NCBI GenBank assembly: GCA_028023455.1
Contig: JAQFVV010006220.1
Span: forward strand, 7,857,852-7,921,851
Source: Epiperipatus broadwayi
Lineage: Eukaryota > Onychophora > Udeonychophora > Euonychophora > Peripatidae
Direction: 5' to 3'
Length of the DNA stretch: 64,000 bases
Within the stretch, counting starts at the first letter, position 1. Each line of letters opens with the position of its first letter. Positions 24,291-34,935 of this stretch are shown piece after piece. The notes beneath the pieces were generated by a model. The model worked only from the letters and a program-made list of their open reading frames with translations. It was not told the DNA's origin and made no database searches. Position numbers and translations under genes: made by a program.

Positions 24291-27200
24291 AGTTGAATGT
24301 AACTGAAAATTTAAATAAAGTTTAAAAAGTTTTCTAAAGATATTCTATATTTGATATTAGATAATGGAAATGGTTCATTATATGAATACAATTAAAATGT
24401 CATCATCACAAACCTTCAGGCAAACATCATTTACAATAGTTGCTTATTATTTATATGAGGTTTTACTTGCATCAGCATATTGAGCTGACTTCAGAAGATA
24501 TATAAATGAAAATATTTATTAGAGTTCTTTTAAATAAATTAAATTCATTACTTACGGAAAGGTTGATCTTGGCTACTTAAAAATATTTAAATGTAACAGC
24601 TGCTATGATAGCATTGAATCTTTATTTAAGAAGTACATGTTCATTTGAATGTATTCTAAGTTAAGATCATTCTTTAATTTTTACTGGATCACAAGTAAAT
24701 TCATTTGGTCTGTTTAATTATTTTAAAAATAATTCTTCATCAATAAAATAGGAACACATTGACCGAATATTCTTTACTATGGTCAGTCTTGTTACCAAAC
24801 AGTGTAAAAACTTGACTTTGCCTAAATTACTTTCAGTAATTCAAATTTTGAATAAATGGCTCTAGTTAGAATAAATTACTGTCTAATGGTTTAGGTCTTT
24901 GGTTGGGTAAATTAATCAATGGATTAATTATATAAATAACTTCGATGATTTGTAAAATTTAAAAGAATTCTGACACAGTTTACTCAGAAATCTGGGTCTT
25001 TTATATTTATAGAAATCCAACCAATTTAAGTATCTATTTACTAATGTATCGACAAAGAGAACATTAGTGAAAGTAAATATTTTAACTCAAAAGTGTTATT
25101 TTTCTATTCTCCATGGCAGTGTGGTATAATTTCTCTTTAAAAAAAATCTATAACTAAATAAATTGAGAGAATTGGATAAAGTTAATTAATTGAAAAAATT
25201 TTAAAACCTTTGTTTAGAATAGTCTGGAGCTAATGGATAGTAAGGTCTCTAAAGCTCTCGATAAACTATAAATTGTAGATTTACTGAGGATCACAAAAAG
25301 TTGTTCACGATCTCTTCCACTCTTTTTGCATTGTTTATTATTAAAAATTACACATCTTCTATGTACTTTTCACAATACTTCATTTAATTTCCTTTGGGAT
25401 TGTCTATCAATCTTCCTCAGATTTAAAAAACAGTTGCATTATTTTTTATTAAAATTATTATAGAAGAGCTAAATAAAATATATGAAAAGTGCTTTGGAGA
25501 ATGTAATTTTGAAAGATTTGTTGTATTTAAAACACTCAATTGCCCATGTGTGAATTTACTTAATAAGCAATATTAAATATTCCATACTAACAGATAAAGT
25601 ATATGCTTTCTTACAGTATAATCAAATGTAAGAATGAAGTCAGGATAAGATGACGTTGAACAATTAGTGCTTGGCCATAGAACTATCAATTTTTATAAAA
25701 TTGTATATATACTTGATATATATATAAATACTTTGTGGCTTTATAATTAAATGGGGTTCCTGATGTACATTACTTAAACCCTGACAAGCATTATCAAACA
25801 TGAAATGTAATATAATCAAATTTACTTGCAAGCAGTGTACTGTATTTTAACAGCCATATGACAATGAATGATATAACTGGCATGCTGAGATTAACAAAGC
25901 TAGAATTTTTCAAAATTTAGATAAAAGTAAGTCAATGTGTATAGAAGCTTTTCTTCTTTACAAGCATTTCTTGTAGTTCCATAGAGTGAGACTGTACTCA
26001 TTAATAATGTGTATGATTATTGTTTCATATTCACAGTCATATAGTTTGTAGAGTTTTAATAGCATGAGTGAATAAATTTTAGACAAATCAGGGTGAATGT
26101 ATAGAAAATGATTATGCTGTGTCAGTGAAATTGGAATAGATGATCTGAAGATTTTTTTTTCAAATAAAAATCAAACGTAAAAACTTTTATAAATTTGATC
26201 AGATTCATGTAATATAGTTTATATTTAATATTATAATTTTAAATTAACAATAACTAGTAGATTGCCTAATTTGGAAATCAATATATTGACTTTGGCATGT
26301 TCAGTTGGATTCCAGTTTTAAATTCAACCACATCATATTTGTGAAATGTTAAATGAAAAGGTAATTAACCATATAGATCTTGAATTTAATTGTCTATTAT
26401 TATATACTGTATATTATTTTTATTAGCTGTGTAATGAATAGTTTATTTTAAAATATTGTATGAATATATTTTGTCTTTTCAAAGTGGACAAAAAATTATG
26501 TATAATCAAATCTAATCCTCATTAAGGTTCTAGTTATGTTAGTAATTAACTATAGTATTTTCAGATGAATTAGAATTCATTTTTATTAAAATTTATTTCA
26601 CATATACATTTATTCCTGTTTTATGTGATATCAATTTTTTAAAGTATTATCCAATTTATTTTTAACCCACATTTAACAGCGTCATTTGCTTTCTTCTCAC
26701 CTGTATAGTGTCCATTGGGTCCTCATGATTATGGAGTTGTCTTTGGAGTAGAGGAAAAAGTGGATCAATATTTTTATCTTCCTTTACCCACTGAATAAAT
26801 ATACTAAATTATGAATTAGATATGTACAATTTTTGAGATCAGATATATAATTTTTATAATACAAAAATTAATATTTAATGAACAAAAAAAAAATTGAGAA
26901 AATAACAACAGTATATGCTTCTTTTAATGTAATTAATATGAATATTGTGTAGATCTGAATTCTGTTCTATTATTATCTCTCTCGATTTTCTTTTTCTATA
27001 TATATATTTCCATTTTTAAGAATCATCATCATATCAGAAATTTATGGTGAAATTGAATTATGATGCAATAATATCTCCATGAATTTGATTTGAATCTTGC
27101 AAATATTATTCATATCTATTTTTGCTATCTTAACAAGAACCAATCAGAAATAATTATATTTAATCATTTAATGCAGTTGGTTAATGATATCAGGCGAGAT

Positions 27201-27949
27201 AGTTAATTTAATATAGATGACCTAGAAGATTTTCATTGGCTCCTAAATTAATAAATTATTAATTGATGCCATTCAGTTATACTATTACATATTTAACATT
27301 ATTGATATTTATTTCACCAATTTTGGATTCATATTTGAATTTGTCCATTTTGACATCCCTCATCACACATTTAGTCTACACATTGAAAATGTATAGTTTT
27401 AATAAGTAGCCATGATTAACTTATTTGTCACTATGAAACTAGCTGTTTTACTAATTTTCATTGTAACTTCTAATCTTATATAGAGATTCAATAGTTTGTT
27501 TGGAGTGATTATTCGTGGATCAGTCATTGTTATATAATTATGAATATATGAACTATTTAATATTTCTTTTGTAGTCTTGAATATATCACTGGATACCAGA
27601 TAGTAGTCCTCTCGTATGCATGTCATTGTTGAAATGGCCAATTTTTATTTTTTTAATATTATCAAGCTAGAAAAATTGATTAAGGTTTTTGAGCTAAAAC
27701 CAATTGCTTATATAGTTATAGATATGAAATTAAACTGATAACTATATTCTTTAACAACATCAATTTATATTATTATTTGCTTTCTAAAGTTATTAACCTC
27801 AATATTCTTAGCACATACTCCATACTCTGTCAACTAAAATAAATTACTGGGAAAAATAACATTGCTAACAAAACTGAGCAGTTATTAACACTCTAACCTT
27901 TTCTTCATTTCACAAATAAATAGATTATCAAAAAATTTAAATTCTGGTA

Positions 27950-28300
27950 CTTAGAGCCCAAATATTTTGATTTCCTTATCAAGATTAGTTTGGAAACATT
28001 ACCAAGCTGTAGCTTTTTAACTAAAAAAAATATTATCTGACAGTATAGATCAACTTGTCCACTCTGTCACAAAGAGGAAGAACTATCTAACATTTTCTTT
28101 TTTAAGTGCCCATCCCTTTAAATTTATTGAACTTTTATTACCTCTATCACTAAGTGCCAATCAGACTCATTTTTAACATTTGTCAAATTCCCAAGCATTA
28201 GAGCAACTATTTTTATTTTATTCACTCTTTGGTTTTTTAGATGTCATTTCTGTTTCAATCCAACCTCAAAAAAAAAAAAAAAAAAACTGCAATCACATTT
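27950..28300 (+). pseudogene. L1/Tx1-like LINE ORF2 3'-end fragment
   Basis: The + strand reads WYLEPKYFDFLIKISLETLP, then SFLTKKNII, then (after a stop) STCPLCHKEEELSNIFFFKCP. The cysteine/histidine cluster C-P-L-C...E.L..IFF.CP is the zinc-knuckle-like element near the C-terminus of L1 and Tx1-type ORF2 proteins, downstream of the reverse transcriptase. Sequence then degrades and reaches a poly-A run at 28268-28286. It is in the host intron, sense orientation. Only the last ~100 codons are present: a short 5'-truncated insertion. Confidence 0.6.
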
Positions 28301-28844
28301 TTACAGCAAAATAAATTAAAACTGAAGATCAAATCCTTGCACCTCCAAATGTATATGCAATCACATGGATCTTAATAATCTTACCTATACCACTGATTAT
28401 TAAAATTAGGATATGATCTTTACTTTAATACTCAATTCCATTCATTTCATTAACCATATAGTTTTCTCATTTTGAAATTCATACATAATAGCTCATAAAA
28501 CCAGTTTAAATTTAACAGCATGGCTCATATCCTAATTAATTCTCTACTAGTTATAATATATGTATATAGATATGCACTATTAACTCCCTTAATATTAACT
28601 AAAATATAATATATATGTAATAGATACTATTCTCTTAAATTAATATAAACTATATAAATACATACTTCATCAATAAAGATTGCTAAAAGTCAAGTGTATA
28701 GTTGTTAAATCTACTGTAAAATCTGTATAACTATATAAGGAAATTGGTTTTGATTTAAAACCTTAAGGTGTTTTTGAATTGTATTAGATTGATAGTACAA
28801 AAGAAATAAAAGTTGTTTGCTTGATGCAATGCATTAGGTTCACA

Positions 28845-28920
28845 AGTTCTTGCTGACAAAGATCAAAAGCCAGAATTAGTATAGGAAAGTAAATATAATA
28901 GTATTGCCATCTGGTTCATT
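28845..28920 (+). repeat. Family B relic with decayed hammerhead
   Basis: CTGACAAAGATCAAAAGCCAGAAT (read in two parts: CTGACAA, then GCCAGAA) followed by TAGTATAGG parallels the family B ribozyme. ATTGCCATCTG and CATTGATTA blocks nearby match the outer arms of the 23-kb fold-back. GAAA has become GAAT; inactive. Confidence 0.4.
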
Positions 28921-29039
28921 GATTATTCTAGTTTATAATGCTGGAGTGGAGAGAATTGCTTCTAAAAGCATATGTAAACATGATTCGTAATATTTTTCTG
29001 GAAGAATAAAATTATATGCAATATTTAGTTAATGATGTA

Positions 29040-29180
29040 GAATTCCCAATCACTCTGGTATGTTAATCTAGTGTTAAAAGCAACTGCTTTAAAATTAAAG
29101 ATTTCTGGATCAATTCCCAAATGAAAAAAGAAGACAATCTTAATATAGCCACCTGAGTAAGTGTTATATTCAAACATTGA
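29040..29180 (+). mobile_element. tRNA-like plus hammerhead relic, family E copy 2
   Basis: A-box-like CACTCTGGTATGTTAATC (about 29051-29068) and B-box GGATCAATTCC (29107-29117), then CCTGAGTAAGTG (29153-29164) and TTCAAACATTG. The order tRNA boxes, CTGAG half, GAAA-like half matches 24112-24290. Strongly decayed. Confidence 0.4.
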
Positions 29181-29330
29181 TTTCCCAAGTAATTGATCAT
29201 ATATCTGATGCAAAAGATTTGGATAGTGAATATTTTTTTGAACAAATAGTAATTTATAATATGAACTAAGTCAATTATAATAATTAATTTTTTCTATGCA
29301 TAAGAACTTCATTAGGATTGTAATCCCAAA

Positions 29331-29392
29331 CATTGATATTTAAATATATTTGATATTATGACATTAATATTTAAATGTATTTGATGTTATGA
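29331..29392. repeat. 31-bp tandem duplication
   Basis: Two adjacent units beginning ACATTGATATTTAAATAT and ACATTAATATTTAAATGT, differing at a few positions. Confidence 0.7.
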
Positions 29393-29679
29393 TATATATT
29401 TGTTTTTGTCAGATAATAAATTCATTGCTGTAAAATAATAAAAATTTTGTGTACATCATGAAAAAATATAGATTCTCAAAATGAATTTTAGGGTATTTTA
29501 CTGAAGACTTCTTTATTAATTTTAAATTTTATTTTTTTAAAATTGTAGCAGTAACTGCAGGCAGCTCACAGACAAGTTAAATTTATTCTAATGCCAACAA
29601 ATAATATATTAGAGATGAGTTTCTGATAAATATACTGACAGGATTATGGACCATAGATATATATATATAATAGACTTGA

Positions 29680-29815
29680 ACTCGAACTTTCAAGCTCACC
29701 ACATCTATCCAATCTATTTTATAAAACTAATTCACATGACCACATACATGTGAAAAAGATAAATGATCTCCAATATCCGTATTTCGTGCTGAACCAGCAC
29801 CCATCAGTTGGTCCA
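29680..29815 (-). mobile_element. tRNA-like plus hammerhead unit, family D copy
   Basis: On the minus strand a hammerhead block (29770-29814) is followed by a TTATCTTTTTCACATG spacer and a B-box-like GAGTTCAAGTC (about 29683-29693). The same order of parts is found in each arm of the 16-kb fold-back. The short length and pol III-like box indicate a SINE-like non-autonomous element. No clear target duplication was identified. Confidence 0.55.
29770..29814 (-). ncRNA. Hammerhead ribozyme motif, family D
   Basis: On the minus strand: stem I CCAA/TTGG (complements at 29808-29811 and 29770-29773), core CTGATGG (29807-29801; A9 changed to G), stem II GTGCT/AGCAC, 5 bp with a GGTTC loop (29800-29786), and GAAA (29785-29782). 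Stem III can form AT...AT. One core substitution, otherwise well preserved. Confidence 0.6.
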
Positions 29816-30964
29816 GATAGTCCATTATTTTGTTTGTTTGATATAATACTGTTGTTTAAATTTTTTGGCAGCAAACTTTTTTTTTTTTTTAGTGAAAGAT
29901 TTCAATGTTTTGCTTAATTATAGCTCTCTGTATCTGTTGTGTTCTGTCTTCTCAATAAAAGCAATCAAAATTGCAATTAAACAAGGAATGCTTTTCCCCT
30001 GAAAATCTTTCTTTAGTTCATCATAAAATTATTTTTAGAAAATTGTTACATATTTTTTATTTCATATGTCCATTCCATCAAAGATATGATTTTGTAATAA
30101 TGCATTCTATAGTATAATATCCAGCAAGCTGAAGAAAATTGATTTAATCTTATGATTTTGCCATCACATTTTAAGGATTTTATGGAGCATTTTTAAGTAA
30201 ATAATGCCTTGATATTACATCAATAAAGAATCCAAATCTCTTTTTTTTTTTTACAATAGATTGGTAAAATATATTATTGTGATAAACTATTTTTAGCTTT
30301 TAACTTGTTAAAGAAATAACCCATTGAAGTCTGCGTTGCATCTCAATATTTAAATCCACTTTTGTATTTAAAAAGCTTCCTAAGTTAGTTACATTGGCTC
30401 AAATTCTTAATTTGATAATTATCCAAGCTTAAAGTTGCAGACGATTTTTCTTTCATCACTAGCTAATAAAGGATTCCTTTTGTTGGGACAGGAATTATTA
30501 AACTAAATTCTTTATATGTTGTACAAAAATATTTTGAACAGCTTTGTTTTAAATTTTTATATTAGTGGTCTTTGGAACTGTTTATAGATGATTTCAGGAT
30601 ATAGACATCAAGATATGATACAGATTTGATGATGAAGATTTTATTTTGAGTAGATTAAAAATAAAAACAAGTTTTCATCTCCTTAGCTTCCGGATTTAAG
30701 TATGTTGATGATAATATTATTCTTGCCAATTCATCTCATATCATTAATTTTACATATAATAGATTAAGGACATAGCTTTTATGTAAAAATTAGAAATTTT
30801 TTTAGTTTCTAGTAGATAAAATATATATATATATATATTAGATCACTAGTTCATAGCTATTTCATCTAAACATCCAATTATTGGTTGTTTAAAGTAAAGT
30901 AAAGGAAGAAAATTTCAAATTGTCAACACTTAGCATTAGACTAGTCTAGATAATGTGTACCAAT

Positions 30965-33062
30965 CGGAAAAAAGTGAAGATCGAATCCAACCGCAAAAAC
31001 AATATCTGCAACTACCAGGGCGCCATCTAGGCATTTGAGCCTAGAAAAATTTATAAAATAGGCAGATACGCGCTGTTAAGATTCCACTTTATTTAAATAT
31101 TCCGATCGTTAGCCCAAGTCACTAGCTCAGCGGAGACGCAGAGATAAAAATCTATAAATTTTATATCTTAAATATAAAAGAATAAAAGCCACTGCCAGAA
31201 ATTAACACATAAAAATATTTATTTACGCACATATAAAATAATATTTAAATTTTGAGGAATAAATTTAACGTTTATAATTTTATATTGATCTTTAATTCTA
31301 AATTTCAGTAGATTTCAAATAATGAGTTTACTATTTATTTAGAGGGTCGAGTATGAATGGACTACATAGGTCTGCATTTGAAAGGAAAATATTCTTCCCT
31401 GATTTAACCTTAGGCAACAAATTTCGCAATCAACTGGCGCCAATCCATCTGATATATTCATGTATTCAATGTAGCATGATACGACAACACAAAATACTAT
31501 ATTGTCAGGAATGTACATCTGAACAATAAGCAGAAATAGAGAAGATATTGATTCTCCACCAACAGGAATGTGACATCTGTTGGCAAGTAGATCAATAAAC
31601 TAAAAACTCCATAGGAATGGACTGCGGTCTTCTGCCGACTTACAAACCCATCCATAGGCAAACAGAGGGTGTGTGGCGTATATCTATAATCCTGCCCGTA
31701 GCGGACCTCATACTACATCTACTAATTACACAAATATATCCAATCCATTGAACCAATTCAACTACGAAATGAATAACCTAAGATTACCCTCCCTTAATAC
31801 AACTTCACAAAACTATATAGCCATTCACGCCCGACTTAATTTTTAACATTTAGATACGTTCACACAGATTTGTTTAAAAATGTTGGGTATAGATCGATTA
31901 CATAGATTCCACGGTCAAAAACATTTCAAAATAAACATAAACGATCAAAATACAAAATTATTGATACCGACAATCGCAGAGGGAAACTTATAAGTAACCC
32001 AATAGTATTCACCATAAGATACTTGCGTTGTCACCAATAACTTAAAAGACATCCGAATAAATACATTTTAGATACTCACCGTAAGGTATCATTATTTATC
32101 GAATGTCTATATATTTTGATCAAATATGAAAACCAAAATATAATTAACCGCAAACGAATCCATGCAAGCGTCTATAAACAACTTAAATTTCATACATTTA
32201 AATAATCTTTACAATAAGGAAAAAAAAAAAAAAATGGAAATGATGTTTGTCCATCGGAAAACATATAAAATTAAACATTATTAATTTGATTTAAAAACTT
32301 ACAAAAGTCAGATAAGAGTCCGTTTTAACATTTAAGTTGGCTTGTTTATCAATTTGTAAAACTTGACGAAAATTCTTAATTGATTTTAATAATTGTTCCT
32401 TTCATATAGCTTATGGAATTCCCGTGATGCCTCCGTTGGAAGGTAATGTTCTGGAGATGGCAATAGCTGGTTCAAGGTATCACAGTCTTTTCATTTTTTT
32501 TTTTTTTTTATAGAGAGTGTGGTATGTGCGTCATACCACATCTCTCAAACACAAAACGCTGGAACTGTCCGAAAAAACTGTATTTCCCTTTTTATATTAT
32601 CCACAAGGATTCAATGAACAAAACGTCACTAATCTATCACTTTCGTTAGGGTCCGAGCCAAGGCTTAGTGCTTCCATTGGTCAAGCTAAAATTTCTTTCT
32701 TCTCTTATCTAACTTTTCATCTGACTTTTTAATTACACAGCTTTTAGATAATTAATAAACAACCATTTCCATTTATAGATTACAGGAATTAATTAATACC
32801 TGTTTTTATTTTAACTTACGTTATTTTTTTATTAAAATATTTTTATATTTCAATCTTGTATCTTTTTATTAAAAAAAATACGTTCAAATACTTTTTTTTT
32901 TTTTGTTTATGAAAAAAATATTTTTAAAGTTTAGCATCTATGCGAATGTATATACGTATAACAAACATTTTTAATTTTAGCGTTTAGTTTTTTACTCTTA
33001 TTTGCGAACTTGTAAGTTTTTATTTTAAATTAATGTAACGACATATCTATGTATCGTTACAT
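30965..33062 (-). repeat. Interspersed repeat family F, copy 2
   Basis: Reverse-complement partner of 6570-8060, sharing the landmarks listed there. It is about 600 bp longer because of 31340-31890, a less AT-rich stretch that includes CAACTGGCGCCAATCC (resembling a tRNA-Lys primer-binding site, possibly by chance). The open frame 32517-32732 corresponds to a similar frame in copy 1 (MWYVR..TSLKHKTLELSEK), but it shows indels elsewhere and no known domain, so I do not call a gene. Lies in the ARFRP1 intron. Confidence 0.75.
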
Positions 33063-33174
33063 ATGTTTTGTCTTTTCCTTCATTGTTTCCCTATAATTGG
33101 AAAAACTTTGTAAATGAAGACTTATTTATAATAAATGTAAGTGGTTTTATACACAGTATGTCTTAGGATGGAAA

Positions 33175-33590
33175 CATAATGGATGGAATTAATCATAGGA
33201 TTAAATCGGATGGAATGCTTTGGTAGAAATATTTATGCTTATGTGTTTGAAAAGGCAGATTTTACTTATGGATCTGAGATTTAGATACATAATAAAAGAG
33301 CAATACAGAGTCAGATCACTCAACAAAGTATAGAAAGATGTATGTTAGTAATGAAGGGACAGAAAATGAAATACATGAATGAGAGAAAAACAGGTATTAT
33401 TGATATCATTGAAAGATTTAAGAAATTAAAAACTGGATTCCAAAAGATTGTAGAAAACCTAGAATGAGACCACATGAAATAGATGGAAGAAAGAGTTTAC
33501 TAGTGCGATGTGGATAAGAGCGGCTAGAAGTTAGAGAAACTTAATTAAACTTGGTGACTTTTATCCTGAAATGGATCGATGATTGAAAAT
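33175..33590 (+). mobile_element. RTE LINE 3' fragment, copy 3
   Basis: Sense-strand relative of 12.1-12.6 kb: ATTAATCATAGGATTAAA, ACTTATGGATCTGAGA (YGSE), AGAAAGATGTATGTTAG (ERCML), ATTGAAAGATTTAAGAAA (IERFKK), and CCTGAAATGGATCGATGATTG at the 3' end. Heavily mutated, with about 75% identity by eye, so it is older than the 12-kb copy. Confidence 0.65.
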
Positions 33591-34472
33591 GATATCTCTT
33601 TGAAAAGATAATTGGTTCTATCTTCAAACTGCCTGCAGTATCGTTTTTCAGTAATAAACGTATTATGTAATAATATAGTTTAACTATTCACCACAAAAAT
33701 TGTATTTGTTTCATGAGTTTTAATATAAATGTGATAGGGTGTTTCATAACTTCATTGATCCTCTTCAATCTCATTGTTAACAAAACCCTTCTATATTGCT
33801 TGAAAACTTTTTGGGACTCATGGTTTCACTGCAGTTATAATTTGAGTAATTTAAAATGTTTCAGCAGCTGTTTTTCCTAATTTAAAACAAAATTTAATAT
33901 TAAACATTGCTTCATTAAGGTACAAAACACAGTGTCACATTTCATGTTGTTTGTAACTTTTAATCCAGACCGGCTAGCACCTTAAAGTTTGTGGTGAATA
34001 GCCAAAATGTTACCATTCAGATATGGTACTGCAGGCAATTTGAAGAGAAAACGTTACCTTTTTTTACTGCAATATCTGAGTATATTATGTTCTTACAAGA
34101 TGATTTCAGAAATTTATAGTATGATTTAATGGAAATTAAACACTATTTTTGTATAAGCTTAAATTATTTTCAAAGAAAGGGAAACAAAAATTTTATGAAT
34201 ATGCACATATATTCAAATTACTGAAAGCATATTTTGATGAATTATTTCTGCCATCAGAGTACTTAATAACATTGTTTATAGCAAATTAAATAGAAAGCAC
34301 CCCCCCACCCCTGAATAAATAAATAATCATCAAATTTAAAGTTTTTCCATAATTTTTAAATTGATTTTAAATATTATACTATTTTTATAATTTAAAAATA
34401 ATTTTAGAGATACATTGTATCTTATTTGATTGCTTCTAAATATTTTATCTTTTTGTTTGTTTGTTTTTCTAG

Positions 34473-34557
34473 TGAAGGTGTAGACAGAGGAATTCAGTGG
34501 ATTGTCCAGTGTGTTAAACGAAATATCCATCGACCTCCACGACCTAGAGATGTTTAG
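34473..34557 (+). CDS. ARFRP1: ARFRP1, terminal coding exon
   Basis: The acceptor TTTTTCTAG ends at 34472. The first base completes the glycine codon left by the 19026 donor. The exon then reads EGVDRGIQWIVQCVKRN, then IHRPPRPRDV, and stops at TAG 34555-34557. This is the C-terminal helix of the GTPase fold plus the short RPPR tail that is characteristic of ARFRP1 and not of ARF1, ARL1 or ARL5. The exact phase match across a 15.4-kb gap, the intact frame and the conserved tail support a functional gene, not a pseudogene. N-terminal exons (acetylated start, P-loop, switch regions) lie outside this window or were not detected. Confidence 0.88.
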
Positions 34558-34935
34558 ATCCATTCATCTGATGAATTTTTCAAAATTGTCATTTAAATCA
34601 CTTTTAACATATGAATGGTTTGATTACTTCAAAGATAATTATTGTATTAATTTATTTCAAATATATATATATTATCATTTATGTATTACTAAAATGTTTA
34701 TATTATTTCAATTTTTAACATCTATTGACAAGCCAAAAACTATTTCCATTGCTTACCGATTTAAAAAAAAAAAAAATTTTCATCGAAAAAGAAGAGAGAA
34801 AAATATTTCATTTGACCAATGAAACTTTTTAAAAAAAAGAAATGTGATTATATTTTTTGAAAACTGAAGAAAAATTACTCAACTGTTTTGTTGTTTAATG
34901 TATTATTATTTAAATAAAAGTTATATGTGTGCTTT
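34558..34935 (+). other. ARFRP1: ARFRP1 3' UTR with poly(A) signal
   Basis: Sequence after the ARFRP1 stop. A canonical AATAAA at 34913-34918 is the first strong polyadenylation signal downstream of the stop, giving a predicted 3' UTR of about 375 nt. Weak cleavage-site evidence. The open frame 34502-34822 here is UTR read in another frame. Confidence 0.45.

Larger units (their letters stand above)
22955..24385 (+). mobile_element. Penelope-like composite E with inverted terminal repeats
   Basis: The left arm (22955-23088 plus 23499-about 23600) and right arm (about 24130-24385) are reverse complements. They share the ATTTCCATCATCTAAT end, the AAACTTTATTTAAATTTTCA block, the ATTCGAAA block and a tRNA-like segment with GGTTCAATTCC. 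Between them, on the + strand, lies a GIY-YIG endonuclease relic (23640-24000). Inverted terminal repeats around such an endonuclease are a known Penelope-like layout. The left arm is interrupted by a fold-back element with a 14-bp target duplication (23089-23498). Reverse transcriptase was not recognised; this is an internally deleted, dead copy. Confidence 0.6.
19027..34472 (+). other. ARFRP1: ARFRP1 intron, 15.4 kb, repeat-filled
   Basis: Intron from the GTAGAT donor to the TTTTTCTAG acceptor at 34472. It contains, in order: a coding-like relic (20390-21430), an RTE scrap (22725-22830), a Penelope-like composite with nested fold-back (22955-24385), an L1-like 3' end (27950-28300), tRNA/hammerhead units (28845-29815), family F copy 2 (30965-33062) and an RTE 3' end (33175-33590). 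The other stretches (19027-20389, 24386-27949, 29816-30964, 33591-34455) are AT-rich with nothing recognised apart from TA microsatellites, such as 30820-30838. Confidence 0.75.
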
